In this document: piece by piece, positions 9,158-19,876 of the stretch
Layout: every line of letters begins with the position of its first letter
How positions within the stretch are numbered: the stretch's first letter is position 1
Assembly: GCF_009295825.1 (NCBI RefSeq)
Contig: NZ_WHKF01000003.1
Coordinates: forward strand, 1-64,000
Direction: 5' to 3'
DNA length: 64,000 nt
From: Marinifilum sp. N1E240
Lineage (GTDB): Bacteria; Bacteroidota; Bacteroidia; Bacteroidales; Marinifilaceae
Position numbers and translations under genes: made by a program
Notes under the pieces: generated by a model
The model's database searches: none
What the model was told of the DNA's origin: nothing
The model's input: the letters and a program-made list of their open reading frames with translations, nothing else

Positions 9158-11551
9158 CTAATTATCTATACTGGTCTTGTGTTCATTTTTACCTACAACA
9201 CTAAACTTTTTATACAACGTAACCCCCTGTTCATCAACTAAAGTAAGTAAATGCTCCCCTTCAGCAGGACTCAATTCCTTTTGATGAGACTGAGACGTAG
9301 TGCCAATAAATTCTCCATCCAAATGCCAATAAACAGTCATTTCCGGATCATGGTGAGCCATCTCAAAGACCACACTTCCTCTCATTCCATCCAAATCAAT
9401 TGGTACAAACAATCGATCATTTCCTTTCGGATAAATCAATTCCATTACTTTTGAGTCTCCAGTTCCTATACAATCATCACGAAAAGTTGGTAAGGGACGA
9501 TACAAAGGATTTCTTTTCTTATAGTACCATTCGATTGCAGGTGGCAAAACAAACCACGATTGATGAACCATATTACTAACATTCTCACAATCTGAATTTA
9601 CACGATATCGTTTCGACTGGTCTAAATGTACCAATTTGTGATAAGGACATACTTCTGTTTCTAAACCAGATTTACTAATCCACATTGAATCTACCTCTTC
9701 ACACCACCTTCCTGCTCTATGTCCGCTATTTCGACAAATTGGAACTAAGTCCATTTCCTCATAAGGTTGCTCGAACCACTCCGTTTTCGGGAGCAAATCA
9801 AAAACATCAAACATTACGGGTGCAGCAACACTAACACCTGTTAATCCTGGTCTACCTTCTCCATCAGCATTACCAACCCAAACACCAACAACATATTTCG
9901 GTGTTGTACCAATTGCCCATGCATCGCGAAAGCCAAAACTTGTACCTGTTTTCCATGCTACTTTCTGAGACGAAGAAAATGATTTCCAACCGTTCTCACC
10001 ATCTGGTCTATTCACTTCTAATAAAGCCTCAAAGGTCTGATAAATAGCTGAAGCTTTCATAATTGGCTGAGAATCTTCTCTCTTTAATTTATTCTTCTGT
10101 ATTGTATAGCTAGCCTTTCTGATATCATTGGTGTAATAAGTTCCATCATAACTATTGTAGTGATTTAAAATTCGAGACATACTGGCATACATGCCACATA
10201 GCTCCCACATTCTACCTTCAGCTCCTCCCAAAATCAGAGATAATCCATAATGTCCTGCTGGTCTATTCAAAGTATTCATGCCCATTTTTCTAAGCAAAAA
10301 ATGAAAACGCTCCACTCCATAACCTCTTAACATTCTAACTGAAGGAACATTTAAAGAGCGTGCCAAGGCATTTTTTGCCGGAACAGCACCATCATATCTC
10401 AAATTAAAATTCTTAGGTGAATAACCTGCTATCTGAGTTGGAATATCTGGCACCAAAGTATTGGATAAAATTTCTCCTTCATTAATCATACTAGCAAACA
10501 AAAATGGCTTTAAAACACTACCTGTACTTCTCGCCGATCGTATAATATCCACCTGATTTCCATGATTATTAAATCCAGTCCTCTCTGAATTTCCTACATA
10601 TGATAATGCTTGCCCCGTTTCTGTACTTAGAACCAAAACAGCAATATTATGAATCTCATTTGCCTCAAGATGCTTCTGATGTTTTCTGACAATGCTATTA
10701 ACTCGTTCCTGTAAACCATAATTTATAGTGCTTATTACCTTTTCTCCACGATGCTCCTTATGAGCTCTATCCAGTAAATGAGGAGCAATTCTTGGTAAGT
10801 GATGAATTTTTTGAGGAATCTCTTCCTGTTTTGCCAACTCACAAGTAGTCGAATCAATCTCTCCTTTTTGCAGCAACCTATCCAATAGTCGATTTCGTTT
10901 TAATCGTAATTTTTCACTGTTCTTACCAGGATAAATCAGTGATGGAGCATTAGGTAAGACTGCTAAAGTTGTCGCCTCTGACCAGGAAAGTTCATTTACA
11001 TTTCTACCAAAGAATCGCCAGGCTGCAGCATCCAATCCTACTACATTTCCGCCAAAAGGCGCATGCGAGGCATATTTAGCTAAGATCTCTTCCTTTGAGT
11101 AGCTTAATTCCAGCCTCAGAGCAAGAAGCATTTCTACCAATTTCTGATAAACCGATCGTGATTTTCCTTTCCGAGAAATTCGAATCAACTGCATACTAAT
11201 GGTGCTTCCTCCACTAACTATTCTCCCTGATTTTAAGTTTTGAATTACCGCTCTACCAACTGCAACGGGATTAACACCTGGATGCCAGTAAAAATATTGA
11301 TCCTCGAATGTTAAAAGAGATTTCTCGAACTTATTAGGAGTCTCTACCAAATCAGGAAATCTCCACTGACCATCATCTGCAATTCTGGCTCCCAACAAGC
11401 TTCCTTCCCTACTATACAAAATGGTAGAAGTAGGATCTTGAAATAGGTTTGATGGCAATGAGAACCAAAAAATAATAGACAATAGCAAAAATGCCAACAT
11501 AAACATGCGGTATTTTCCTGATTTACAATATTTAAATCTATTAAATTTCAT
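9158..11551 (-). CDS. pbpC: Penicillin-binding protein 1C
   Basis: This is a bifunctional peptidoglycan synthase of the 1C class (797 aa). A membrane anchor lies at about 16-35. The GT51 glycosyltransferase domain has TFEDQYFYWHPG, with the catalytic Glu, and GGSTISMQL. The transpeptidase domain carries STGSVLKPFLF (S-x-x-K) and KTGTSFGFRDAWAIG. A C-terminal BiPBP_C domain (about 700-790) is typical of PBP1C. It lies 44 bp downstream of the alpha-2-macroglobulin gene, the same pairing known as pbpC-yfhM in Escherichia coli. A strong hairpin sits immediately upstream of its start codon. Confidence 0.92.
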   Translation of the reverse strand: MKFNRFKYCKSGKYRMFMLAFLLLSIIFWFSLPSNLFQDPTSTILYSREGSLLGARIADDGQWRFPDLVETPNKFEKSLLTFEDQYFYWHPGVNPVAVGRAVIQNLKSGRIVSGGSTISMQLIRISRKGKSRSVYQKLVEMLLALRLELSYSKEEILAKYASHAPFGGNVVGLDAAAWRFFGRNVNELSWSEATTLAVLPNAPSLIYPGKNSEKLRLKRNRLLDRLLQKGEIDSTTCELAKQEEIPQKIHHLPRIAPHLLDRAHKEHRGEKVISTINYGLQERVNSIVRKHQKHLEANEIHNIAVLVLSTETGQALSYVGNSERTGFNNHGNQVDIIRSARSTGSVLKPFLFASMINEGEILSNTLVPDIPTQIAGYSPKNFNLRYDGAVPAKNALARSLNVPSVRMLRGYGVERFHFLLRKMGMNTLNRPAGHYGLSLILGGAEGRMWELCGMYASMSRILNHYNSYDGTYYTNDIRKASYTIQKNKLKREDSQPIMKASAIYQTFEALLEVNRPDGENGWKSFSSSQKVAWKTGTSFGFRDAWAIGTTPKYVVGVWVGNADGEGRPGLTGVSVAAPVMFDVFDLLPKTEWFEQPYEEMDLVPICRNSGHRAGRWCEEVDSMWISKSGLETEVCPYHKLVHLDQSKRYRVNSDCENVSNMVHQSWFVLPPAIEWYYKKRNPLYRPLPTFRDDCIGTGDSKVMELIYPKGNDRLFVPIDLDGMRGSVVFEMAHHDPEMTVYWHLDGEFIGTTSQSHQKELSPAEGEHLLTLVDEQGVTLYKKFSVVGKNEHKTSIDN

Positions 11552-11557
11552 ATGAAT

Positions 11558-11587
11558 TCCCCGATAGATTTTGAGAACTATCGGGGA
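11558..11587 (-). promoter_or_regulatory. Intercistronic hairpin before pbpC
   Basis: Perfect 10-bp arms TCCCCGATAG and CTATCGGGGA enclose a 10-nt loop between the stop of the macroglobulin gene and the ATG of pbpC. No U-run follows on the minus strand, and the 3' arm ends only about 6 nt before the start codon. It could attenuate, stabilise the mRNA end, or hide the pbpC ribosome binding site. Confidence 0.6.
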
Positions 11588-11595
11588 TATTTTAT

Positions 11596-14500
11596 TTATT
11601 TCACAACTTCAATCCATCTACCAGGTTTTCTGGCATTCACCTTATCATCGTACATCGCTTCACAACTAACCGTTGGCAAATAAAACTTACCAACATAAGC
11701 CGCTGTTAAAGTAATGGTAAAAGTTTTACTCTTACTTTTTTCCAAGTCGAAATATGAATAAACACGATCATCGCGAATATCCTGATAATCTGGTTGATCT
11801 CCAACATTATTTTCGTCAACTTCTCCAAAACGTGTATTTAATATTTCCCAACCAGAAGGAAATATCTGCGTTAAAGCCATTTGCTCATAATTATTAACTA
11901 CGCCAGGATTCGTAATCTTCACTTCAGCTTTAAAATCTGTTCCTTGTTGCAATTTACTAACGTCAATAGTATTCCCTTGCATATCCTTATAAGCAATATT
12001 CAGCTTCAAGTTCATTTCTGATGAAGATTGATCACCTGTTTCAGGGATTCCATTCATACTCAATCTTGCATACAATATTCCATCAGCTAAATTGGTTAAT
12101 TTCAATTTAGGAGCACCTTTACTAAGATCAATTGGAATTTGTGTTACAGGTCGGTTACTTGTCAATTCTTCCTCATTTTGTCCATTAATTGAATACGAGA
12201 AAGTCATTTTGCCACTCTCTCCTTTTCCTGCAAATTCTGCCATTGCAATTAGACAATAAGCGGTAGTTTGAGTACTCATCCATGAATCACTCGATAACTT
12301 ATTCGAAATTTCCTTAACCAATGGAAATGCCTTTGTTTTTTGATCTAATAAACTTAGAGTTTCTAAAATCATTGCCTTATCTCGAGTTGAAGAACCAAAA
12401 CTTCCTGAATGTTCTCTGTAAGCTGGAATCTCAGTACTTAAACCATCAATCAACTCCTCTGCAACCTCTTTCTTTCCAATAATACGATAAGTCGCAGCCA
12501 ATCTCCACTTCGCATCATCTGATAGTTTCGATTGCTCTCTCATTCTATTCATCGATGCCAAGTCAGCATTATCAGCCAGAGCCAAAGTATATAATCGGTA
12601 GGCTTGTATCAAATCATTTCTTCGATAATAGTAACCATTATAAGAGCTCTGTTTCCATGATTTAGCTGCCGATTTTTGATATTTTATCCATGATGATTTT
12701 AAACCAACAGGTAAAGTATATCCCAATTCTTCAGCTTTTAAAATAAAGTGACCACCATAACTGGTTCCCCATGCATCTGCATAACCTCCGCCTGGCCAGT
12801 AACTAAATCCACCATTTGCCAATTGGAAACTTAACAAACGAGTTAAGCCTGCACGCACGTTATCTTCAATTCTTAGCTTTTGATTCGCAGTTAAATCCAC
12901 AACAGTTTCCAAAAACAATTGTGGTAATACCGCAGAAGTAGTTTGCTCTATACATCCGTGAGGATAATCAATCAAATACTCCAAACGACGACCAAAATCA
13001 ATTGGTGGGATATTCGAAAGTTCCAAAATTGCTTTATTGGTTCCTTCCATACCAGGCAGATTAGCCAAATATTCCCAGCTTTGATCTTTCTTCAGTAAAG
13101 TATCACTTACATTTGTAACTCTTGGATTGGGATTGCGAACATCCAATTCGATATCGTAAGTAGCTTTATTATTCCCACTTTCTGCAATCACTTTCACTTT
13201 TGCAATACCCAATTTCGAAGCAACTTTCAAGTCAAAATCAACTACTTGTTCCCCAACTTTATCAAAACTTATATTTTTCTCTTTCTCAGCAAGAGGTAAC
13301 AAATATTCGTTTGGTTCAATTCTTAGCTTTACATTTTTAACCTTAGGATCCATAGCAAAAACAGTAACCAGAAGTTTAACTGTTTCACCCGGACCGACCA
13401 CTCTTGGCAATGTTGCCAAAACCATTAATGGTTTACGAACCTGACACGTTTTCTCTGCCGATCCATACGCACCCTTATTACCTGCAACCACCATTGTTCT
13501 TACCGATCCCACATAATTAGGCATAGTAATTTTGTGCATTTTGGTATCGCCTGCATACAATGTAAACGGACCATAGAACATTACAACAGGTTTGAATCTA
13601 TTGGCTTTGGCTTGCTTCTTCCCTTTCAAATCCTCATCACCACCAATGGCAAATGCTTTCTCTAATCTTGCACCAAAAGCACCCATTACCATATCGTACA
13701 TATCCCAGGTTTTAACTCCTAAGGCTTCGCGAGCATAAAATGTAGACCATGGATTAGGAGTTTTAAATCTGGTCAAATCCAATAATCCGTCATCAACAAC
13801 AGCAATCGTATAAGTCATTGCATTGCCATTTTTCTCTGAAACTTCAACCTCAAATTCTTTTTCAGGTTCCAAGATTTCTGGCATTTCAATTTCAGGATTC
13901 AATCTTGTATTCGGATCTTCAACCAATAGTGGAATTACACCGTACATTCTAATTGGCAAGTCGTTTTCAACTTGTCCGTGAGGCTGAATTAAGCTCACAT
14001 GCACATAAGCATTTGGTGCCATTTCCGGAGTCACCTCAAAAGAGAATTCTGATTCTCTTGAACCTGTTTCCACCCAAAATGCATCCAATACTTTAGCACC
14101 TGTTTCGATACTTACCAGTGCTTTTCCTGATTTTGAGGATGGAATTGTAATTTTCGCTTCTTCGCCCACTTTGTATTTATCCTTATCGGATACAAATGAC
14201 AGTAAGCTTGCATTCCCCGGCATTCCTTCTGGAGTTCTGCCATACCATTTCGAGAAATATGCAGTTAGACCAGCAGAATGACCACTTTCCTTATCGAATA
14301 CCTGGATAAGATACCTTCCATAATCTTGCCATGAATGATATGGAATATTCAACTTATAAGTTCCAACCCCATTTTTGGTTGAAATTGTTTTACGATCCAC
14401 AATTCTGGTTGAGCTTCTTCCAATATAAGAAGCTAAATTCTCCTCATCGGAATCCCACCACCAGCGCCAGCCAATCTTATATGTTTTAATTACAATTTTA

Positions 14501-17157
14501 TCTCGGCTTACCGGATTGCCATCAGCATCCAGAGTTGCAATTTTCAATTCATGATCTGTATCCGTAAGGTACCATCCTCTTTCCGATTCAGGCATTTGCA
14601 ATCCAACAAACGAATTGTAAGGAGCAAATTTCACTCTTTGCATATCAATACTAAAATCACCACCTTCTTCAAATACTCGGGTAATGAAATTGGCATTCAA
14701 CATACCAGGAGCTGATTTGTTTCCTTTCAGTTTTAAATCAATTTTGGCTTCTCCATTCTGATCAACCTTTCCATCAAATATAACTTGCTCATCAGCATAG
14801 AAATCTTTTGCAGGATCATCAAAAATGTATCCTTTATGATCCTTAAAAGAAGTTTTAGTAGGTGAAAATCTCAAACTAATGTTCGATTTCAAGTTTCTGG
14901 CAGTAGCACCATGCAGCCATTTCACTTCCATGTCAGCCTTTTGACCTTCCACTTTCGATTTTAAAACCTTCGTTCCAAAATCAAGTTTTATCTTCAGTCT
15001 ATTTGGCTTTACCGTTTCAATTTTAATGGTTTTACTAAAGGTAGCTCCACCAACCTTTATTCTTGCAGACCAATTGCCCGTAGGAGCATCAGCTTCGGTT
15101 GAACAGGTAAATGAATAAAAACCATTTACTCCTGCTGTACTTACTCTGTGTACAACTGTCTGTCCTTCCGGATTAATCAATTCAAAAATTACAGGATGAT
15201 TATCAGGCAATACTTTGCTTGCATCTTCCAAAACAAAATTCAAATATAGATTATCACCAGGACGCCAAACGCCACGCTCTCCATAAATATATCCTTTAAT
15301 ACCTTTTTGAATGGTTTTTCCACCTACATCGAAACTACTCAAGGAAAGTGCCGAACCATCATCTAAACGCAAATATCCTCTTTGATTTCCTTTTTTTGCA
15401 ATCAGTAGAAACGGTTTACGATCCAGCTGCACTTTAGCCAAACCTTCATTATCTGTTTTTATTCTTGCCATCAATTGTTTCTGATAATTGTAAATTTCCA
15501 GATCAACTCCGGATTCAGGATTAGCAGTTAGCAAATTTGAAACGACAAAAATGATGGACTTATCATTCCCAGCCTTTGCAATCAAACCTAAATCTGAGGC
15601 AAAAACATTTCTTTTTATAAATTTTCCAGATCTGTAGTAAGAAACATGACAAGGATTTTCTTTTTCGTTCCAATCATATCCTGATGGATAGTAGTAATCA
15701 TCGTACCATCCAGGATTATCCCAAGATTTCATTTCACGCTCCAGTTCCTGTTCAGCTACAATTTCATCAACACTTGCCAAACCATCTTCTTTCTCTTCCT
15801 CATCTTCACATCCGTAAAGCGCATACTCTTTTCTAAATCGCAACTCAATACGATAAATCGATCCTGGATTCACATCAACAAAATCAGCAATATCAATGGT
15901 ATATGCATTCCATTTTCTAAGATCAACTGCTCTATTGGTTCCCAAATCAACACGTTTTTGCAATATTAAACGAGCTACACGCTTAAGATTACTCGTTTGA
16001 TTCATTCGATTGTCTTGCAGAAACTGATGTACATTATTCTCAAATACTTCAATCACTCGCAAATCAACCGATTTAAGACTTACCGCCTCAAAAGGCATAA
16101 TCAAACCTTGCGACGAAGGAGAAATAATTCCTTTTCCAAGCAAACGAACAGCTGGCTTTATGTTCTCGAATACCAACTCAATTTTACGACTATCTTTTAA
16201 GGAGTAATCGAGAGCATTCTTAATTCCCTCTTCAAGGCGAATTACTTTTTTACCCGAAAGGCGATACTTTAAGTAAGCTCTTACCTCATTGCCATCAATT
16301 ATAAATTTAAAACCTGATTGTCCTTCAATTCGAATCAGTCCTTTTAAATTTTGATCCTTCTTCAATGGATCGGTAAAACGAATGGAAACATATTGTTCAG
16401 GCTGTTGAATCACAACAGCACTAATCACTTTAAATACATTTAAAGCAGGAATCTCAACTTCTTCTTCTCCACTTTCTTTAACCTTAATCAAAGAACCATC
16501 CCACTCAATCAGCAATTCTCCCTTATCTTCTTGTCTGATTAAACTATCAACCACAAAATGGTGCAATTTACCATCTCCTGAATGTGACCATGAAATAGGC
16601 TTAGAATCTCCATTTAAACTTGCCTTTAGAACCGACTCTATTTCATCATCAGTAATTACATCGGCAGTTGTAAGATATCCCTTGTACTTTTGGGTCAGCA
16701 TATCCGTTTTATCGTAAGACTGCAAGCCTTCACCAGAAAAGCTAAAGCTCTGTTTAATGGTCTGGAAATTAAATTTAAGAGTCGTATATTTCTCAGGCAC
16801 TTCCAATATTTTTTTCAGATTAACCTTAACCTGATATACTTGACCGGATGCCATTCTATTGTCTGGACGAAACTCCAGAGTTCTTGGATCTTTCCAATAT
16901 GCCTTTCCTTTAATTTTAGGGCTAATATTAACAATACCAGACTCTAACTCCTGACCTGGCTCAATCTTCTGTTCCACATCCTTCACCAAACGAATTTGAA
17001 TCGCCGATTCCACCGAAACTACTCCTGAGGTAAAAGCTGAAACATATTGTCCAAAACCCGGATCAACCTTTCTTCTAACTTGCTTTTTGTCCTTGCAGGA
17101 AAATACAGCCGAAAGTAGCATCAACGGCACAATTAATAGGCAGAAAATCTTTCTCAT
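11596..17157 (-). CDS. yfhM: Bacterial alpha-2-macroglobulin lipoprotein (YfhM-like)
   Basis: This 1,853-aa protein is predicted to be a periplasmic or outer-membrane lipoprotein that traps proteases reaching the envelope. The N-terminus has a lipobox ending at Cys21 (SAVFSC). MG-type beta domains follow; one acidic stretch (EDEEEKEDG, near residue 455) and a Tyr/Asp-rich stretch are inserted. The thioester-type motif is CIEQ at residues 1402-1405 (codons at 12943-12954), followed by an alpha-alpha toroid-like domain rich in Tyr and Trp. Its partner PBP1C lies directly downstream, fitting the known idea that one repairs the wall while the other inhibits the attacker. Confidence 0.9.
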   Translation of the reverse strand: MRKIFCLLIVPLMLLSAVFSCKDKKQVRRKVDPGFGQYVSAFTSGVVSVESAIQIRLVKDVEQKIEPGQELESGIVNISPKIKGKAYWKDPRTLEFRPDNRMASGQVYQVKVNLKKILEVPEKYTTLKFNFQTIKQSFSFSGEGLQSYDKTDMLTQKYKGYLTTADVITDDEIESVLKASLNGDSKPISWSHSGDGKLHHFVVDSLIRQEDKGELLIEWDGSLIKVKESGEEEVEIPALNVFKVISAVVIQQPEQYVSIRFTDPLKKDQNLKGLIRIEGQSGFKFIIDGNEVRAYLKYRLSGKKVIRLEEGIKNALDYSLKDSRKIELVFENIKPAVRLLGKGIISPSSQGLIMPFEAVSLKSVDLRVIEVFENNVHQFLQDNRMNQTSNLKRVARLILQKRVDLGTNRAVDLRKWNAYTIDIADFVDVNPGSIYRIELRFRKEYALYGCEDEEEKEDGLASVDEIVAEQELEREMKSWDNPGWYDDYYYPSGYDWNEKENPCHVSYYRSGKFIKRNVFASDLGLIAKAGNDKSIIFVVSNLLTANPESGVDLEIYNYQKQLMARIKTDNEGLAKVQLDRKPFLLIAKKGNQRGYLRLDDGSALSLSSFDVGGKTIQKGIKGYIYGERGVWRPGDNLYLNFVLEDASKVLPDNHPVIFELINPEGQTVVHRVSTAGVNGFYSFTCSTEADAPTGNWSARIKVGGATFSKTIKIETVKPNRLKIKLDFGTKVLKSKVEGQKADMEVKWLHGATARNLKSNISLRFSPTKTSFKDHKGYIFDDPAKDFYADEQVIFDGKVDQNGEAKIDLKLKGNKSAPGMLNANFITRVFEEGGDFSIDMQRVKFAPYNSFVGLQMPESERGWYLTDTDHELKIATLDADGNPVSRDKIVIKTYKIGWRWWWDSDEENLASYIGRSSTRIVDRKTISTKNGVGTYKLNIPYHSWQDYGRYLIQVFDKESGHSAGLTAYFSKWYGRTPEGMPGNASLLSFVSDKDKYKVGEEAKITIPSSKSGKALVSIETGAKVLDAFWVETGSRESEFSFEVTPEMAPNAYVHVSLIQPHGQVENDLPIRMYGVIPLLVEDPNTRLNPEIEMPEILEPEKEFEVEVSEKNGNAMTYTIAVVDDGLLDLTRFKTPNPWSTFYAREALGVKTWDMYDMVMGAFGARLEKAFAIGGDEDLKGKKQAKANRFKPVVMFYGPFTLYAGDTKMHKITMPNYVGSVRTMVVAGNKGAYGSAEKTCQVRKPLMVLATLPRVVGPGETVKLLVTVFAMDPKVKNVKLRIEPNEYLLPLAEKEKNISFDKVGEQVVDFDLKVASKLGIAKVKVIAESGNNKATYDIELDVRNPNPRVTNVSDTLLKKDQSWEYLANLPGMEGTNKAILELSNIPPIDFGRRLEYLIDYPHGCIEQTTSAVLPQLFLETVVDLTANQKLRIEDNVRAGLTRLLSFQLANGGFSYWPGGGYADAWGTSYGGHFILKAEELGYTLPVGLKSSWIKYQKSAAKSWKQSSYNGYYYRRNDLIQAYRLYTLALADNADLASMNRMREQSKLSDDAKWRLAATYRIIGKKEVAEELIDGLSTEIPAYREHSGSFGSSTRDKAMILETLSLLDQKTKAFPLVKEISNKLSSDSWMSTQTTAYCLIAMAEFAGKGESGKMTFSYSINGQNEEELTSNRPVTQIPIDLSKGAPKLKLTNLADGILYARLSMNGIPETGDQSSSEMNLKLNIAYKDMQGNTIDVSKLQQGTDFKAEVKITNPGVVNNYEQMALTQIFPSGWEILNTRFGEVDENNVGDQPDYQDIRDDRVYSYFDLEKSKSKTFTITLTAAYVGKFYLPTVSCEAMYDDKVNARKPGRWIEVVK

Positions 17158-17449
17158 TTTGTTCTATAGATTGGTGTATAATAAATCAGCATAATATTAG
17201 CTATTGAAAATGACTATTCAAATAAAAAAGCCATCATAATGATTCTAAAATAAAGTGCATATTACAATTCATTTCGTAAATTCACCATTGTAAATATTCT
17301 AAAATTTCTAAAGTATCAAATCCATTCATTATCTGAACAATACACTGCGAAATCAAATTTTAATTCATTTTTCCTCTTTAACTCAGACAACCAAATGTAT
17401 AAAATCTGCATTCTAATGGATGTAAAACAATAAATGATTCGATCAATTT

Positions 17450-17992
17450 GTGAAAAACCTTATTAAATCACTTAAAAGGAATAAACCGAAAGCACAACAA
17501 AAAGCATTCAATCTATTTGCAGATTATCTGTTCAGGGTTTGCTATCGCTATTTGAATAATCGGGAGCGAACCGAAGAGGTTCTATCTCAAACATTCCTGA
17601 ATATTTTTAATGAGATTCACAAAACAGATATTACGGAAGAGGCGCCTTTAAAAGCCTGGATGAAAAAGATTGCCATCAATCAATCTCTCATGGAAATACG
17701 AAAACGAGTTCAGTTTTCACAAACTCTTGAACTGATTGAGGAAATTGAAGAATCAGAAATTACAAGTGATGAACATTTGCTCGAAAATGATTTGATTCAA
17801 ATGGTATTGGATCTGCCAGAAGGCTATCGAACTATTTTTAGTTTGTATGCAATAGAAGGATACAAACACGAAGAAATTGCAAAGAAACTCAGCATTTCAG
17901 TAGGCACATCGAAATCGCAGTTGAGTAAAGCAAGAAAATTATTAAAAGTAATGATTAGTAAAACAGAGATAAGACATGAAGCAATCCGTTGA
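17450..17992 (+). CDS. ECF-family RNA polymerase sigma factor
   Basis: This 180-aa sigma factor has the two-domain ECF layout. Region 2 (about 15-85) includes FADYLFRVCYRYLNNRE and a WMKKIAINQSL helix. Region 4 (about 125-175) includes LPEGYRTIFSLYAIEGYKHEEIA and an HTH with SVGTSKSQLSKARKLL. The only start in frame that gives a full region 2 is GTG at 17450; the nearby ATG at 17434 is in another frame. It overlaps the next gene by 17 bp, so the two are translationally coupled and the partner may control it. Its target promoters are unknown. Confidence 0.88.
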   Translation: MKNLIKSLKRNKPKAQQKAFNLFADYLFRVCYRYLNNRERTEEVLSQTFLNIFNEIHKTDITEEAPLKAWMKKIAINQSLMEIRKRVQFSQTLELIEEIEESEITSDEHLLENDLIQMVLDLPEGYRTIFSLYAIEGYKHEEIAKKLSISVGTSKSQLSKARKLLKVMISKTEIRHEAIR

Positions 17993-18680
17993 AAAACAAA
18001 TAAAAAATGCATTTGATAATTGGGATCACCAATCTCAAACCATCGGCTTTAATAAAAGTAGCTTGTGGAATTCTATGCAAGCATCAAAACAGGTGAGTAT
18101 TTTTCCATGGTTTAAGGTGGCTGCAATTGCTATAATCATTTTACTTACTGGAGCTTTAAGCTATAATATCTACGAAAGTAACGATCTTAAGAACAAGCAA
18201 CAATTACTTCTATCAGATATGGAAATTCTGAAAAATAGTTTTACCACTGAACCTATGGTAAAAAAGGAGATTGAAATAAAATACAAAACTCAAATAAAAG
18301 AAGTTGTTTCTCCTGAAATAAAAGTCCGAATTTCACAGCTAGAAACGAACTATTCTAATTTGTTGAATGAAAATAAAAGCCTAAAAGAAAACATTAAGCA
18401 ATATGCAAATAGCAACTATATCCTTCATGATAGCTTACTAAATCTGAGAAGAGATAAAGAATATTTGCAAGAAGTGTATGCACAGCAAATGGAATATTTA
18501 AAAGAGCAGGAACAATCTGGTTTTTCAATTGATATCAACGAAGAAGCTCTGGCAGCACTTACTGAAACTTTAAAGCCAGATACAAAAGAACAAAACAATA
18601 AACTAAAATTCAGAATTAAAAAAAACCGGAATATCAATGAAACATCGGCGCCAATTTTCAGGGACATTACCATTAAATAA
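17976..18680 (+). CDS. Membrane coiled-coil protein, possible anti-sigma factor
   Basis: No family was recognised in this 234-aa protein. Residues 1-40 would be cytoplasmic, one membrane helix follows at about 45-63 (WFKVAAIAIIILLTGALSY), and the rest is charged, with heptad-like coiled coil at about 65-175. The overlap with the sigma gene and the single-span topology are what one expects of a membrane anti-sigma factor, but the N-terminus lacks a clear zinc-binding ZAS motif. The role is therefore inferred from position and topology only. Confidence 0.6.
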   Translation: MKQSVEKQIKNAFDNWDHQSQTIGFNKSSLWNSMQASKQVSIFPWFKVAAIAIIILLTGALSYNIYESNDLKNKQQLLLSDMEILKNSFTTEPMVKKEIEIKYKTQIKEVVSPEIKVRISQLETNYSNLLNENKSLKENIKQYANSNYILHDSLLNLRRDKEYLQEVYAQQMEYLKEQEQSGFSIDINEEALAALTETLKPDTKEQNNKLKFRIKKNRNINETSAPIFRDITIK

Positions 18681-18705
18681 ACTGACATAATAAAATCAAT
18701 TTCCA

Positions 18706-19737
18706 ATGACACATATAAATAAAATTATTGGAGTATTCCTACTCTTCATTTCATTCTCATTCAATGCATTCTCATCAAATGATAAATATTTTCATCCGGA
18801 TACTATTCGTTTACAAATGCCTAATGAAAGTACTATAGAATTTAGAGGCACTTATACTAAAGAATCTGAAATTGAAAAAAATATCGATTTCAAAAACACA
18901 TTAGGCAGTTTCCTTAAACGCTGGGAGGTTTTAAACATTAAGAATCTGGATTCAAACACGCCAATAAAAATTACTTGTACAAAATTGAAGCATTTTCAGG
19001 TTGAAAAACAAATAGTAATCACTATCGAGGAAAAATCTAAAAAACAACAAATTACTTTCCCTTTAGACAATCCTGTAGCCCTAACCATAAAGGGAAAACA
19101 TACTCTGGAGTTGAACTCAGAACTTGCCATTTATTTCGATAAAATTGAACAATTACAAGAGCTAGCTAATACAGATCTCAGCAAAACATTTGAAAATATA
19201 GACAAGCAATTGCATCAAACTGGAGAATATCAATTATCAGAAATGCCATTTTCTGCATGGCTAAAAATAAAAAACGATAATTCAGCTAAATTACTCAACA
19301 AACAAAACCTTATTCCTCAATCAATCGATCAGATTATTTTGTCAGGTGGAACTTCACTTGAAAATGTAAAAGGAGACTGGAACGGAGGTTTTTACGCTAA
19401 TATGTCATTCCAATTGGGACGTAAATCTACACCAAAGCATGCATTAAAATTAGAATATGAATGGATGTATGATTTCTCATCAGATGAAAAAAACATCAAT
19501 CATTGGATTAGTTTGGGTTATGCTCATAACCAATCAAGAAATCCAAATAAAACAAATTGGGTGGAAATTACCACTGGATATTTGATTAAGCGTAAAGGAG
19601 ACCTATTTGATAAAGATACATTCCGACTTGGTGTAAACAAAAGAATCCATAAAAATGTGAGTGTAGAACCTCAAATCTACTTCAATGATTTCTTTGAAGA
19701 TGTTTACCCTGGATTCAAAATCAAAATACACTTGTAA
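18706..19737 (+). CDS. Secreted protein with barrel-like C-terminus
   Basis: No family was recognised in this 343-aa protein. It has a signal peptide ending near FNAFSSN (about residue 24). The middle is mixed alpha/beta. The C-terminal third (about 225-343) alternates aromatic and polar residues in strand-length runs (GGFYANMSFQLG, HALKLEYEWMYDF, WISLGYAH, WVEITTGYLI) and ends in a hydrophobic residue after KIKIH. That suggests an outer-membrane beta-barrel of about eight strands. It lies 25 bp after the coiled-coil gene, so it is probably part of the sigma-factor operon. Confidence 0.6.
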   Translation: MTHINKIIGVFLLFISFSFNAFSSNDKYFHPDTIRLQMPNESTIEFRGTYTKESEIEKNIDFKNTLGSFLKRWEVLNIKNLDSNTPIKITCTKLKHFQVEKQIVITIEEKSKKQQITFPLDNPVALTIKGKHTLELNSELAIYFDKIEQLQELANTDLSKTFENIDKQLHQTGEYQLSEMPFSAWLKIKNDNSAKLLNKQNLIPQSIDQIILSGGTSLENVKGDWNGGFYANMSFQLGRKSTPKHALKLEYEWMYDFSSDEKNINHWISLGYAHNQSRNPNKTNWVEITTGYLIKRKGDLFDKDTFRLGVNKRIHKNVSVEPQIYFNDFFEDVYPGFKIKIHL

Positions 19738-19876
19738 AAATACAAAACACTGTTGTCTATAGATTTTCTAACCCAATTAATCTATGAATGTAGAGTATGG
19801 CTTATCCTAACAATAAGCCATGCTTTACTCTACTACACCCCAAACCGGACAAGTCACACAAACTCAAATCACAAAA

